This document shows, piece by piece, positions 1 to 10,989 of a stretch of 64,000 bases of DNA. A program made the position numbers and the translations under genes. The stretch is from positions 688,523 through 752,522 of the forward strand of contig BCIX01000005.1 in NCBI GenBank assembly GCA_001600095.1, read 5' to 3'. This DNA comes from Bullera alba (taxonomy: Eukaryota > Basidiomycota > Tremellomycetes > Tremellales > Bulleraceae). Below the pieces are notes generated by a model. That model had not been told where the DNA came from and did no database searches. It saw only the letters and a list, made by a program, of their open reading frames with translations. Each line of letters starts with the position of its first letter. The first letter of the stretch is position 1.

Positions 1-1136
1 CGTATGTCCGTAAAGCGGAGGATCTAGATGGTGTCAACACAAACTTGATACCGGGCCTACTGGACGCCATCCTCGGCGACTACAACCGAAACGTCCCGGC
101 AGCAAGGGATGCAGAGGTGTTGAACGTCATGGCGACGATAGTGTCCAAATTGGGTGTGAGTAGCACCGGCTGCATGGAATGAAGGTGGCGGTCGGCTGAT
201 GATCTGATAGTCCCTGCTGGCGCCTCAAATCGCTCCCATACTGGACGCAGTGTTCGAGCCCACATTGGGCATGATCAACCAGGACTTCGCAGAGTTCCCC
301 GAGCATCGAGTTGGCTTCTTCAAGATGCTCCGAGCGATCAACCTGACCTGCTTCCCTTGTGAGTGGCGTGTGAGATTATGATTGTGGTGCAGCTGACACA
401 CTTGATAGCGTTGCTGGAGCTACCGCCCGCGCAGTTCAAGTTGGTCATCGACTCGGTGGTCTGGGCGTTCAAGCACACGATGCGAGACATCGCCGACACG
501 GGTCTCAACAGTGAGTAGAGAGAGTCTAGGCATGTACTGACGAGCCCAGTCGCGTTCGAGGTCGTCAACAACTTTGCCTCGTCGGCGCAGGAAATCGCAA
601 ACCAGTTCTACCAGCAGTACCTGCTCAACATGCTCGGCGACGTGTTCTACGTCATCACCGACGCCGACCACAAGTCTGGGTTCAAGATGCAGGCCATCCT
701 GCTCGCGAGGTTGATCTCGTTGGTCGAGACGAATTCCGTGCAGGCGCCGTTGTTTGACCCGGCGACCGTCGAGCCGGGATTGGACAACAAGACCTTTTTG
801 AAAAAGTACATTGAGGATCTGTTGAGCACGGCGTTTGGTCACGTCCAGCCGTGAGTCCCAACACCACTGGTATGGATAAAGCTGACACGGGGTAGTGCCC
901 AAATGTCATCGTTTGTCTCGTTGATGTTTGACCACTCTGGCGACCCCGTCAAATTCAAGTTTACGCTCCGGGATTTCCTCATCTCGCTCAAAGAGTTCTC
1001 TGGGGACAATGCCGAGTTGTTCATTGACGAAAAGGAGGCAGAGACGGAGCGAAAGGCGAAGGATGAGCGCGAGGCTGCGCTCAGAGTTCCCGGTATGCTC
1101 AAGCCCGCTCAATTGGACGACGACGCGGATTTATAG
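1..1136 (+). CDS. CRM1: Exportin-1 (CRM1/XPO1), C-terminal part, 5' truncated
   Basis: Main nuclear export receptor: it carries leucine-rich NES cargo out of the nucleus with Ran-GTP. Only the C-terminal HEAT-repeat region is in the window. Exons read 1-155, 211-358, 409-510, 550-850 and 896-1136, with GTGAGT-type introns of 39-55 nt. Family landmarks in order are a stretch ending in TIVSKLG, then [52 protein letters not shown] and, in the last exon, [13 protein letters not shown] followed by [19 protein letters not shown]. The protein ends in an acidic tail after [15 protein letters not shown]. The spacing of these blocks matches CRM1 C-termini. The 5' part lies outside the window, so the NES groove cannot be judged. 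I see no damage in the visible part. Confidence 0.93.
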
Positions 1137-2208
1137 TGCTCGCGCCAGCGATCAGGTCCATCCCAAAACCCCCGCCAGGCTACCGTCGAGAGCAGTCGAG
1201 AGCCCACACTGTAAGAATATCTGTAAATCCATGGCCACGATGTCGGAAGGCGGTCCCCCCACAAACGCAACGGTACGCCTCGGTTCGGCATCAGGAAGAC
1301 AATGCCTTTGTGTCAATCTACATCCCTTGGGCCATCTCTCTCCTTTCCGAGCTTTCCTTCCGTACGTACGTCCATTAGCTCTGCACCATTATAACGCATG
1401 AAACGAGTTTTGTCGATAGGGATCTGAGGGGATCTGGGAACGAGATCGTGGCGTGATAGCTGTGCAGATCGTGCGGATCTGCAGAGACCCATCAATTGAT
1501 TTCTAGATCCCAACAATATCATCGGGGCGGTTGTGTCAACGGTTTAGCAGTGTGCAAGTTCGTATGTGCACTGCTTCACGCGCCATTGCATCAGTGCACC
1601 AGAGTGCACCTCGAGACGTGGATCCTTGTGGATCTCAAGACTGATCTCGAGACGGATCTTCTCGTCTCGGTCGTGTAGAGCTGTGTAGAGACGCCACGGA
1701 CCGCCCATTGCACCAGATCGCACCCAAATATAAACCGAGGATGATCGCGTGAAGCGGGTCCGGGTGGCGAATCCCCCAGGCACGCTTTAAGGTTCCGGTT
1801 GTCGCAGCAATGTGTTGAACTGACACAAACAGACTCTGACCGGCCGATACCTCACTCGCATCGGGCAACATGGACCAATAGACCTTACTCGCTGCATTGA
1901 CAAACCAATACACACCTGAAAGGACCCACACGACTCACGAGACTGCTACGAGAGCGCACGATACACGACGCGCACGCACATCTTGTTGTTTGACCTATAA
2001 CACCGCCTCCGCCTCCGGCGAAAGACATACGAGGGCGAATAATCTGCAGGTGCGATATCGAATATAGGCCACGCGACTATTACGGGCTCGCTATAAATCG
2101 ACCATATCCTAGACATCGCTGAACGATCTCGCTCCATCACAACGCTCGCTCTCACCTATAGAGAGTCGTTGGTCACCGATCTACTTTGCTATACGAACTA
2201 CGGCTGCA
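1137..2208. other. Intergenic, 1.07 kb, no gene seen
   Basis: No frame with family motifs or intron-like structure. It holds the 3' flank of CRM1 and the upstream region of the lyase gene. Around 1600-1690 there is a run of near-duplicated 8-12 bp words built on CTCGAGACG, GTGGATC and TGTAGAG, like the patches near 19.75 kb and 26.95 kb. No tRNA-like A/B box pair was found. Confidence 0.6.
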
Positions 2209-3605
2209 ATGCTGTCCACGACACAGGCAGTCCTGCTGCTCTCCCTCGGCCTGGCGTACGAACGGGGAACGGTCATGGCCCAAGGGGTCGCAACGCTCGA
2301 CGGACTTAGGAGTACTTGGAACTTGAACGCTGGCGACTTTGCCTTTCCAGCTCCCCAGAGCACGCTCAATAGCGACCAAGCGAGCAGTTTCATCTCGCAG
2401 AACTGGGACCTGGCCCGGCGCATCGACTGGGGCACTTCCGACATGTAAGTGGGCTGCTCTGACCGTTGTGTTGTGTGGACCGGGAGCTGATGGGGATAGT
2501 GTCTTCTCCCCCGATCCCTCCACTTCGACCTCGACGCTAGTCCGGAGACAACAATCCTCCACGACTTCACGGAGCTCGAGAACTAGATCTTCATCGTCCA
2601 CCGCCTCGTCAACGACGACACAATCCATCTCGTCGCCCGCATCGACCGATCTGGCGGGCGAGGACCCCGTCCTGAGGATCGGATACCCCCAAGGATCGTA
2701 CTCGCACCGAACGGGCGGAACGCAGTTTTACGCCACGCCACTGAATGACACCAACGCGAATCATGAGCGAATGCTGCTGAGTTATGACGTTTGGTTCCCG
2801 ACTGGATTCGGGTGGGTCCACAACGTGTTGCCTTCGAGGGCAGTGAGCTGAATTGGTTGACAGGTGGAACCTTGGAGGCAAATTGCCCGGACTGCGAGGC
2901 GGCCCAGACACCAGAGGCTGCTCTGGGGGCAATGCGACAGATGGCACGGGGTGTTTCTCCACCCGACTCATGTGGCGAACCGGCGGCGCAGGCGAGGGTG
3001 GGTCAGGCTCTGGGCACATAGGTCATCCTTGTGGCGACAGCTGATCATGGTTCAGTCTACGGTTACATTCCCACGTCCCAAAAGGGCTTTTGCTCCTCCT
3101 CGCAGGTGACCTGCAATTCGGACTATGGTACATCCCTCGCGAGGGGCTCTTTCAGCTTTGTAACGGGACAGTGGCAGACTATTTGGTTACTCGTCGTCCT
3201 CAACGACCCAGCCAAGGCCAACGGCGTGGTCGAGTGAGTTCAATCCCCCACAACAGTCTGCTTGCTTCAACTGGAATGCTGATATACTGCAGGCTCTACT
3301 ACAATGGCGCCAATGCGATCAGATTCACCAACCTCGCTCTGAGGACATCCTCCTCGATCGCATCGATAAATGGACTCTTCTTCTCGACGTTCTTCGGAGG
3401 CGATGATGCGTCCTGGGCGACCCCGACCAATCAATACACCTACTTCCGGAACATACACATGTATGCCGGTTCTGGCGCCGCCACGGGCGATGGCGCCGCT
3501 ATCACCAGTGCTGCCGGTCGATCGATTTCCGCCCAAGAAGGGTCACTGGGGGTATTGGCGGGTGTGTTGGCCGTGGCGGCGGTCTACCTAGCCACTGGGC
3601 TCTAG
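2209..3605 (+). CDS. Secreted GPI-anchored polysaccharide lyase family 14-like protein
   Basis: Five exons: 2209-2444, 2500-2811, 2864-2997, 3056-3233 and 3293-3605. An N-terminal signal-like hydrophobic segment (TTQAVLLLSLGLA) is followed by a Ser/Thr-rich linker after residue 90. The fold domain then carries the PL14 signature: YDVWFPTGFGW, then GGKLPGLRGG and CFSTRLMWR, then VYGYIP and a late GQWQTIWLLVVLND. This block is typical of fungal PL14-type lyases, which act on uronate-containing glycans by beta-elimination. The C-terminus has a small-residue patch followed by a hydrophobic tail (LGVLAGVLAVAAVYLATGL), as expected of a GPI-anchor signal. It would sit at the cell surface or in the wall. 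The next gene, on the same strand, is a chitinase-like GH18. The lyase assignment rests on these motifs; the substrate is unknown. Confidence 0.8.
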
Positions 3606-4053
3606 TGCCGTGGATGCCGTGGAGGAGAGAAGGTCGAGAGAGAACAGGCGTCTGAGACGCACCTTCAGGCATTGCGGAGGAAGATCACCAAGTCGACTTG
3701 GCAGGGAATGAAGCCGTGTGGTCGGGGCTGGAGATGGGAGGCAGGGAAGAAAGCTTGGAAGGCTTCTGTACGCATAGAGGTAAAGGGACACTGTTGGAAC
3801 TGCATGTATGTTGTGACAGCGGAATATGGACGCCCATACACATCATGAGCGTCTGAAGACAGCCTGATGACCCTCAAGCAGGCTCAGCGCAGCATCAGCG
3901 CGACTCGGCCTAACACGGGTCGCGACACGTGGTCCTGAGGGTCGTGAGTGCGTGTGGGGCTCCGGTTGTCCTACATCACTCGAGCTCTGTGCTCTATTTC
4001 TGAAAGCGATGCGACTGTGCAACCTACAGAGTCTTCACTCGACCCACGTCTCC
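3606..4053. other. Intergenic between the lyase and GH18 genes
   Basis: 448 bp holding the lyase 3' flank and the GH18 promoter. An in-frame upstream ATG at 3952 could extend the chitinase N-terminus, but the sequence between it and 4054 does not look conserved. Nothing else is recognised. Confidence 0.5.
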
Positions 4054-6026
4054 ATGTCTGAGCGTAACGCAACAGCACAAGACAAGCAGACTTTGTTAGG
4101 TCAGATACCAGCAAGTTCACCGCATAGACAAGCACAACCTCGTCTCCCGGCACAACGGCCCCGAGCTCAACCCTCCGCGGCTCGGCTCTGGATCATATCG
4201 GCCTTGGTGCTAGTAGGAGTGGTATTGTCCTTCTTGACGCAGATAGGGTATATGGGCGCAGGCAGCTCCAAAGGCGGGCACTATAACGACGTCTTCAAGC
4301 ACGGTCAGAGCAAAGGCGGTAGTGAGGGTCAGAGTCTGAAGCAGGATCAGGCGGTAATGTCGGGCAAGCGATCAGTCGGGTATTTCGTGAGTCTGCAAAA
4401 GGGCTCCAGTCGATTCTGGCTGATACATCGCCAGGTCAACTGGTAAGAGCGAGACAGGAGCGGTCGAAGCCTGAATGGAGCTCACGGGGGCATAGGGGAA
4501 TCTACGGGCGTAAATACTTTCCCCAGCAGATCCCCAGCCAACACCTAACCCATATCAACTACGCCTTCGCCAACATCAACAAGGATACCGGCGAGGTGGC
4601 GCTAAGTGACACTTGGGCAGACGTCGAGATTCACTACGAGGGGGATAGCTGGAACGACGAGGGAACCAACTTATATGGCAACTTCAAGGCTATATACCTG
4701 TTGAAGAAGCAGAACAGGTGGGTCAATATCACATTCTGATACAGAGCTGAGGTCGGCAGGAACTTGAAGGTCCTCTTGTCGATAGGCGGCTGGACGTATT
4801 CGCCAAACTTTGCCAACGTCGCGAATCCAAATTGGAGGGCGGCATTCGTCCACTCTTCAGTCAAGCTCGTCGAGGATCACGGGTTGGATGGGTGAGTTCT
4901 TTGCCAGCGATAGCGCTATGATGCTGACCGAGTGATTGCAGTCTAGACGTAAGTGTGGATACTCTATAGAGAGGAACCCACTGATACTGGTTCTAGATCG
5001 ACTACGAGTACCCAAAGACACCATCGGACGCCCAGGCCTATGTCGACCTCTTGCGCGAACTGCGCGGCGGACTGAATCACCTCGCCGCGTCCAAGGGGAG
5101 GGATGAGAGGCAGTATCAGTTGACAGTAGCGGCCCCCTGTGGCTCTAGCAACATGGAGATTCTGCACGTTCACGCTATGGACCAGTACCTCGATTTTTGG
5201 AACTTGATGGCGAGTGAATCCAAGTCTGAAACCACCATGCTGACCTCTCACTCTAGGCATATGACGTGAGTAGACTGCAGCCAAAGGGCATACATCTACG
5301 GCTGAGCCCAGACACTAGTTTGCCGGATCGTGGGACCCAGTGGCGGGGCATCAGGCCAACCTCTACAGTGCAGTGCCGGGCGGGACATCGGTCGACAACG
5401 CCGTGAGGTTTTATCAATCTCGCGGCGTCCACCCGAGCAAGTTGGTCGTCGGTAAGTCGATTGACCCGCAGATGACATTCGCTGAGTTTTTAGGAATGCC
5501 ATTATACGGCAGAGCATTCGCCAATACGGACGGCATCGGCGCGCCCTACAACGGTGAGTAGAAGACACCGATTGCTCCGTAGCTGATTTGATAGGCACCG
5601 GCGAAGGATCGTGGGAAGCCGGGATGTGGGACTACAAGGCCCTGCCCCAGCCCGGCGCGGAGGAGATCAACGATCACCGCCTCGGCGCCTCCTATAGCTA
5701 TGACAGGTCGGTCTCTATGCCCAATCATCCCAACTTTCGCGTTGCCTTTGGCACGTCACTGACAGCCTCAAAGGAACAAACGCCTCTTGATCTCATATGA
5801 TACTCAAGCGATCGTCACCCAAAAGGCGCAGTACATCAACCAGAATGCTCTCGGGGGCGTCATGTGGTGGGAGCTCGACTCGGACAAGCCCGAGGAAACG
5901 GGCGGAAATCTGGTCAGGACGGTGAGAGAGCAGTTTGGACAGTTGGAATACAGGCAGAATGAGCTTGAATACCCCGGGAGCAGTGAGCAAACGCTGGGCG
6001 AGATTGAGCATTCTGGTGGGCGCTGA
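4054..6026 (+). CDS. Membrane-anchored GH18 chitinase-like glycosidase
   Basis: GH18 hydrolases cleave beta-1,4-GlcNAc polymers with the Glu of DxxDxDxE. Here the motif reads GLDGLDIDYEYP and is complete. Other landmarks are [39 protein letters not shown] and [14 protein letters not shown]. The N-terminus has no classical signal peptide. It has a Pro/Arg-rich stretch and then one membrane segment ([17 protein letters not shown], about residues 49-65), so it is probably a type II membrane protein. Eleven exons: 4054-4386, 4435-4442, 4496-4717, 4760-4891, 4942-4948, 4997-5209, 5257-5265, 5319-5451, 5494-5553, 5595-5706 and 5774-6026. Three of them are only 8, 7 and 9 nt long, and the intron 5210-5256 starts with GC. 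The chosen ATG is the nearest one before the basic/Pro-rich tail. Upstream in-frame ATGs at 3952 and 4009 are possible. Confidence 0.88.
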
Positions 6027-6627
6027 CCTGGGAGCAGAGTATGACAACTTGAGGAAAGGGATGCCCTGAGGCTTGAGCGGGAAGCGGACTGTGACTCGGC
6101 TCAGCCTGACAACGACGAGACGACAGGTGTGGTTGTGCAAAGTGACGGATAGGACACGTCGGGATGGTGGATGCCTGTGTATAGATGGATATCGCCGGCT
6201 AGTGCTTGATCTTGTGCAATCGCCAATGCCATGCAAATCGAGTGTCTCCTGCTTGACTTTCTCGGTGCGGTCGCCATCTGCGGCTGCATCCTCATCAGCC
6301 CTCAGGCCTCATCGCCACGCCCGACCCGAGCTCAACGCTCAGTCAACGCGCTTGTGTATCGCTGTCAAGCTACACGCAACGATGTGTCCAATTGGGAGAC
6401 TCAGACACCGCTCATCATCGGAACAGGCACCATGCAGTGCGCACGCCGTTGCACTGTGGACCGGCGTCGAATTCACGTGAGAGTGTTGGTGCATCGGAAT
6501 GATGAGACTCTAAGCCAGGAACTCGGATAAGATGCCAGTAGTAATGGGTAGATCTTTGACGTATACAGGACCCCCTGAACCTCCGCCCGTACTCGATCCT
6601 CGCACTTCTATCAGCCTCGCCGCAATG
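6027..6627. other. Intergenic between GH18 and the transposon block
   Basis: Holds the 3' flank of the chitinase gene. Short frames exist, but none has family motifs or intron support. No long terminal repeat or target-site duplication could be recognised. Confidence 0.5.
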
Positions 6628-7413
6628 CTATCCATCAACCTCGCCCATCGGCGGCGCTAGAACCCGTTTCCACCTGATCAACACCTCCGCTGTCTCCTTT
6701 TCCATCGTGCCTCCAGCTGAAAGAATGATCGGCCTGAATGCGACTCGGGTGATCGGGTTCTTGTCCGCTTTGTCGTGATGGCCCCTCAGGATGTGCTGGC
6801 AAGAGGCGAGTGTATCTGACATTGGATCGGTCAGCGATGTGCCATCTCGGGCGGGCTTAGTTGTCGACCGCATAGAACGAGGTGATGACATCGAAGGTAC
6901 CGGGCGTCGGATCCCGTGAAGATGATGTCGTCCCGCCTTTCTGGCCAAGGCTCGCATTGTACTTGAACGTCGGGTAGAGTTCGTAGGGCAACCACCATGG
7001 CGTTCATACCATCGAATACTGCGAGAAATTGCCGAGTCGAGGGGATAAATAGTTCCTTGGCACGGGTGGTCACGTCGTGGTGCCTAGAGCGGACAAGGAA
7101 GTAAAGGAGTGGGGCAAAGAAATTGCTAGTACGTCGTTTCGGACCTGGCGGTGATCTTCTTGAGGGCACGATTGGCCGTCGGTCATACCGTAGCGGAGGA
7201 AATCGTATCCTTTGACGCTCTGCCCATTTTGGCCATGAGGCATCGACGGCGAGCTGGATGCGGTGTATGGTGTATGAAACTACCAAGCGGGTACCTTGGG
7301 TGAGACCAGATGTTGGGAGGGGACAGAGTAACGTTGGTGGTGACATCGGCGTCGTATCGCAGATTGACGAAAGATCGGGTTTCTGCATAATCCCTGCCGT
7401 CCAAGATCTCCAA
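6628..7413 (-). mobile_element. Degenerate retroelement remnant, possibly a LINE C-terminus
   Basis: Two overlapping minus-strand frames hold coherent protein pieces. One, around 7120-6890, includes FDGMNAMVVALRTLP and EPWPERRDDIIFTG. A frame change near 6895 then leads to VAFRPIILSAGGTMEKETAE and RWKRVLAP before a stop at 6628. The order (an EP...RRDDI block, then a 'FRP-SAGGTM' end) resembles the post-RT tail of fungal and plant non-LTR elements. I infer that it belongs to the same type of element as the zinc-finger/RT pieces at 8.7-10.9 kb. A stop and frame changes show it is dead. The assignment is weak: it could be an unrelated decayed gene. Confidence 0.4.
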
Positions 7414-7654
7414 CTAGCCAAGCTGATGGTATGTCATGTCATGTTGATATCCTGCAGCCGGTCTCGTGTTTGCAGCACTCGTCGTGCCCGTCCCGAGCCG
7501 ACTGACTGTAGCGGAGCAAGCCCCGAAGCTCCTCCTGGTTTCTTCTGGTCACTTCGGCCCTGGCCTACTCTGACTACTTCTCCTCGATTGACCCCCTGCC
7601 TTCCGTGGCCCTCTGGCCGAACTACTCGTACCGAGGATCGCGTTGATGTGGTGA

Positions 7655-8902
7655 TCACATCCCGGCCGGACCTAGCTCTTGGAGCGGGACGTGGGGCCGG
7701 ATGAGGTCGGCGGAGTGATTGGAGTCGGTGGGAGGCGGGGTCGGTGGGAGAGATGGAGTTGATGGGGGTGATGGGAATGGTGGGAATGGAGGGGTCGGTG
7801 GGCGATAAGGGGTCGTTGGTGGTTCCATAGACACTGGATCTCCGGCCTTTGATGCCTGTGGGTAGTCGTTCCTCCCTCTTGCCCTAGGCGGACCTGTCAG
7901 CCCAAGTTGATCTCGGTGGTGGACGTGGACTGGACCACTCAGTGGTTTGGTGAACACGTCGGCGGTCCGGTCTGCTGTTGCGACGTTACAGATCTTGATC
8001 CTTGAGTTCTCGAAGAGCTCGCGAATAACGTGATATCGGATGTCGATATGCTTTGTAGCACGTCGATGTCCAGGGTTTGCTGAGAGGGCGATAGCCGAGG
8101 TGTTGTCGACGTGAATGGGGACTGCCGTTTCCGGCTTGTTGAGGCGAAAAGCCTCTATAATCCCTATCACCAAGATGACGTCCTTGGCCGCTTCACTCCT
8201 GGCCATGTACTCCGCCTCCGTGGTCGAGATCGCCACGCTCTTCTGCTTGATGGCTCCCAGACTGATGGTGGAACCGAGGAACTTGACGACATACCCCGAA
8301 GTAGATCGTCGGTCGCTGAGGTCACCGGCCCAGTCAGCGTCGATAAACGCTTCCAAGGGCGCCGCCCCTTCAACCTTCCTTAACGCGAGTCCGAGCTCGC
8401 GCGTGTGCTTGAGGTACCGAAGTACCCTCATGCCCGCAGCCCATGGCTTCTGAGTTGGCGCTGCGCAGACTCTCGAAAGCGCGCTGACGGCAAAGGAGAT
8501 GTCCATGCGGACTGTGATCGCCAGCCACATCAGGTTTCCGAAGAGTTGTTGATACGTAGCGATCTCGTCGAACATCGCCGTATCGGCTGGATCCAGTCTG
8601 AAATCGGCTTCCAGGGGCGTGACGGCGGGTCGAGCTTCCGTCATCCCAAGCTTTGCCAGTGTGGCGTCGATATAGGCCGGATTCGGAGGACAGTATGGCT
8701 GAGCCGTCGTGAAGCTACAGGATCGACGGTTTGCCGTAGAGTAGGCCCAATTGGCGAGCTTGTAGAACGGTTTGGCGGTAAGTCTGACGCTTTCGGCGGT
8801 TGTCGATCGATCCATCTCGTTGAAGGCGTTGACAAAGTCTGAGCTGGCGATGTGGGTGGCTCCTTCGAGCTGACTTTCTTTAGCATTGCGTCTTACGACC
8901 AA
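7655..8902 (-). mobile_element. Ty1/Copia RT-RNase H fragment inside a chimeric open frame
   Basis: A 415-codon frame without stops. Its first ~60 codons are non-LTR RT palm sequence (SSDFVNAFNEMDRS, then YKLANWAYSTAN). It then switches to a Copia polyprotein end: AYIDATLAKLGMTEARP, GNLMWLAITVRMDISFAVSA, DADWAGDLSDRRSTSGY, STTEAEYM, HVDNTSAIALSANPGH, KHIDIRYH and ADVFTKPLSG. The RNase H residues D (DADWAGD), E (TEAEYM) and D (HVDN) are present. The last ~85 codons are proline-rich and unlike any Copia terminus I know, so they are probably read-through into flanking DNA. Upstream Copia RT motifs such as YVDD are missing, so it is not an active element. The junction near 8710 appears to be the scar of an insertion or deletion. 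Confidence 0.8.
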
Positions 8903-10930
8903 TCAGCTCCGGCCGCCGCGGCCGCTCTCGTCCTCCCTTTACTACACTTCACCTAACGCCGTCGCTGGTCCGAGCAACACCTCCCTGTCCGCCCAAGGTG
9001 TGGAGCGAGTTGTGGTAGTCAATATTGAGCATCTTAGTGACCTGCTGAACAATTGAAGAAGAGGTTTATCGACCTCCTCGCCACTGTTCGAGGATACACC
9101 GGGAGGATTGGCATAGTGTTGGAGGGATTTGGTGGGGAGTTCTCTGAGTTTGAGGATACGATGAACCGAGCGAGGTGGGCCTGAACGTGGAGCCTCGGTT
9201 CAAGGTAAGTGATCGTTCCGTGGCGGAGAGGTCCTTGTGTACGTTAGGAACCGTGTACAACCACCCTGAACCATTGCCTGTTGAATGGTGTGAGCGACCG
9301 TATCTACTCCTCCTGGCGATTGTACTCCTAGCTGATCCGGCAGTAGGAACGTCCTGTCGAAACTTCTCCTCAAGAGGGCCTTTGCTGCTAGTCGATACAT
9401 GAGTCCGCCCACTGCGATGGGGCGGACCCCTCCCGTTCGTTTACCGAGAGGTGTGAGGCGAGCGGAGCAGAGCATGTCTTGACCGGGTGCGTTGCCTGCT
9501 CCGATCAGGTTGGCGAGCTTCGTGATGGCTGTGACGACGGTAGGCGATTCCATTGCTCGCCTCAAGAGGCCGACTGTCCATCCCGAGATGCCTAGAGCGG
9601 TGTCGTGCTTGAATGATCGTAGTGCCTTGTTGATATCGTCGTCCTTTACTGTGGGCATGCCGCGAGGCCCTGCATGGCAATAAGGGTCGGCTGGCCTTGC
9701 TGGGCGCTTCGATTCCAACAGGGTGATCACTTCGGGGGTTACTGAGAGTGGTGGGGTGTGAGCTGTACGGACTCGTGTTGCCGTGGAAAACCGGCCTCTC
9801 TCGATGAGGTAGTTGCTGAGTAAGAGGCCGAAGGAGCGGAAGAAGGCGGAGGACTGAAAGCTGATACGGGCGTGCGACCCGAGGGAAGAAGACGAGGTTG
9901 AGCTTGGTGGCTTTGAGGCCTTTCCTCAGACCCATCCCTAAAGTCAGTTTGGGCAGAGTTGAGAAGTCGCGGATCGATTCATCATCCGGCTTGTCGATGA
10001 CTGCTTGCGCAGCTTTCGTCGCGGCGAAGATGAAGGGTCGGATAAGCGATTGGTGCAGTGGTTTGTGTGTCGTTGCGACTTTACCGAGAGATAAGAATTG
10101 GTTGAGGATCGGGCCTGAGGGAGCGACTGGCCTTTGGGCGGGGATCCGGGTGGAATCTCGGCATTGCCCTGTTCCCTTGTGTCTGTTGAGTCCTGCTCGA
10201 CTGGCTGCAGGACAGCCGCAGACGTCACAGGCCAGGAGTCCGGTGTCGGTCAGGTCGTTGACAGTGAAGAAGTGGTTCGGGTGTGCGCTCTTCAGGTGAG
10301 TGACGAGCGTGGTGACTCCCTTGGAACATAGCGGGCAGATATTAGGTTGGACAGTTGTACTCCTCTGGGATCCGAGCTGAACGTCTTGGTTGAGCTGGTG
10401 ATTGGCCTTGGTTTGCGTGTGATTGTAGCTGGCGAAGTTTGAGGCGGAAGGGCGGAATAGGTGACGAGCTGAAGATGGTGTTTGCTGGGTCGGAGCCCTT
10501 GTTGATCCGTGGGTTGCTGATTCGTCCTGGCGGCAGCGAGCTGTGCCTCGAGTTCAGCAATTCTAGCTAGAAGGACCGGAGACTGTTCGCCAGTCCCAGC
10601 CCCGCCTCCACTCGAGCTTGGCGGGTCCGTGGCAGCGCCGTTGGGGTCGGTAGGCGTACCGCTATTCGCGCCCGCGCGTTCCGGGTGGCATCGTTCTTGC
10701 TTGTTGGGGTCGGGGCGAGTGTGTCGTTGCTGGGCGCGACTTCAGACCGGTTGGTGTGCAATCGTGGCGAGTGACGATGTCCTGTGCGAGACTGTTGTCG
10801 TGCTGCTGGTGTTGTTTGGGGCGGCGTGTAGCGGTTTGGCCCGGTGCGGCAGCGATCAGGATGAGGTGGGAAAGGCGTCTGCAGCCCACCTGACAGCGAC
10901 ACAAAACAGACGAGACCCCATAGGACCCGA
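8700..10930 (-). mobile_element. Zinc-finger non-LTR (LINE-type) retrotransposon, 5' portion, frameshifted
   Basis: On the minus strand, in 5' to 3' order: a Ser/Gly-rich N-terminus with a short Ala-rich helix (LLARIAELEAQLAAARTN, near 10550); two finger-like motifs (CPLCSKGVTTLVTHLKSAH near 10310, then CDVCGCPAASRAGLNRHKG near 10200); a helical region (RPFIFAATKAAQAVIDKPDD); and an RT N-terminal half with ISGWTVGLLRRAMES, ARLTPLGKRTGGVRPIAVGG and LLPDQLGVQSPGGVD at 9730-9200. RT motif A (SDFVNAFN) sits at about 8830. At least two frame changes (near 10340 and 9880) and the loss of the catalytic YxDD end make it inactive. It lies between two pieces of a Copia element in the same orientation. 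It keeps its 5' end and lacks its 3' end, the reverse of usual LINE truncation, so a later deletion or recombination is likely. Confidence 0.75.
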
Positions 10931-10989
10931 GTGGGGTGAGTCGAGCGACTGGGAAGCACGTCTCGTCGTCCTGACCGGGACTCCGTGGA

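Noticed and set aside
928..1401. 157-codon plus-strand frame overlapping the CRM1 end
   Set aside because: Out-of-frame shadow of the last CRM1 exon extended by chance into the 3' flank.
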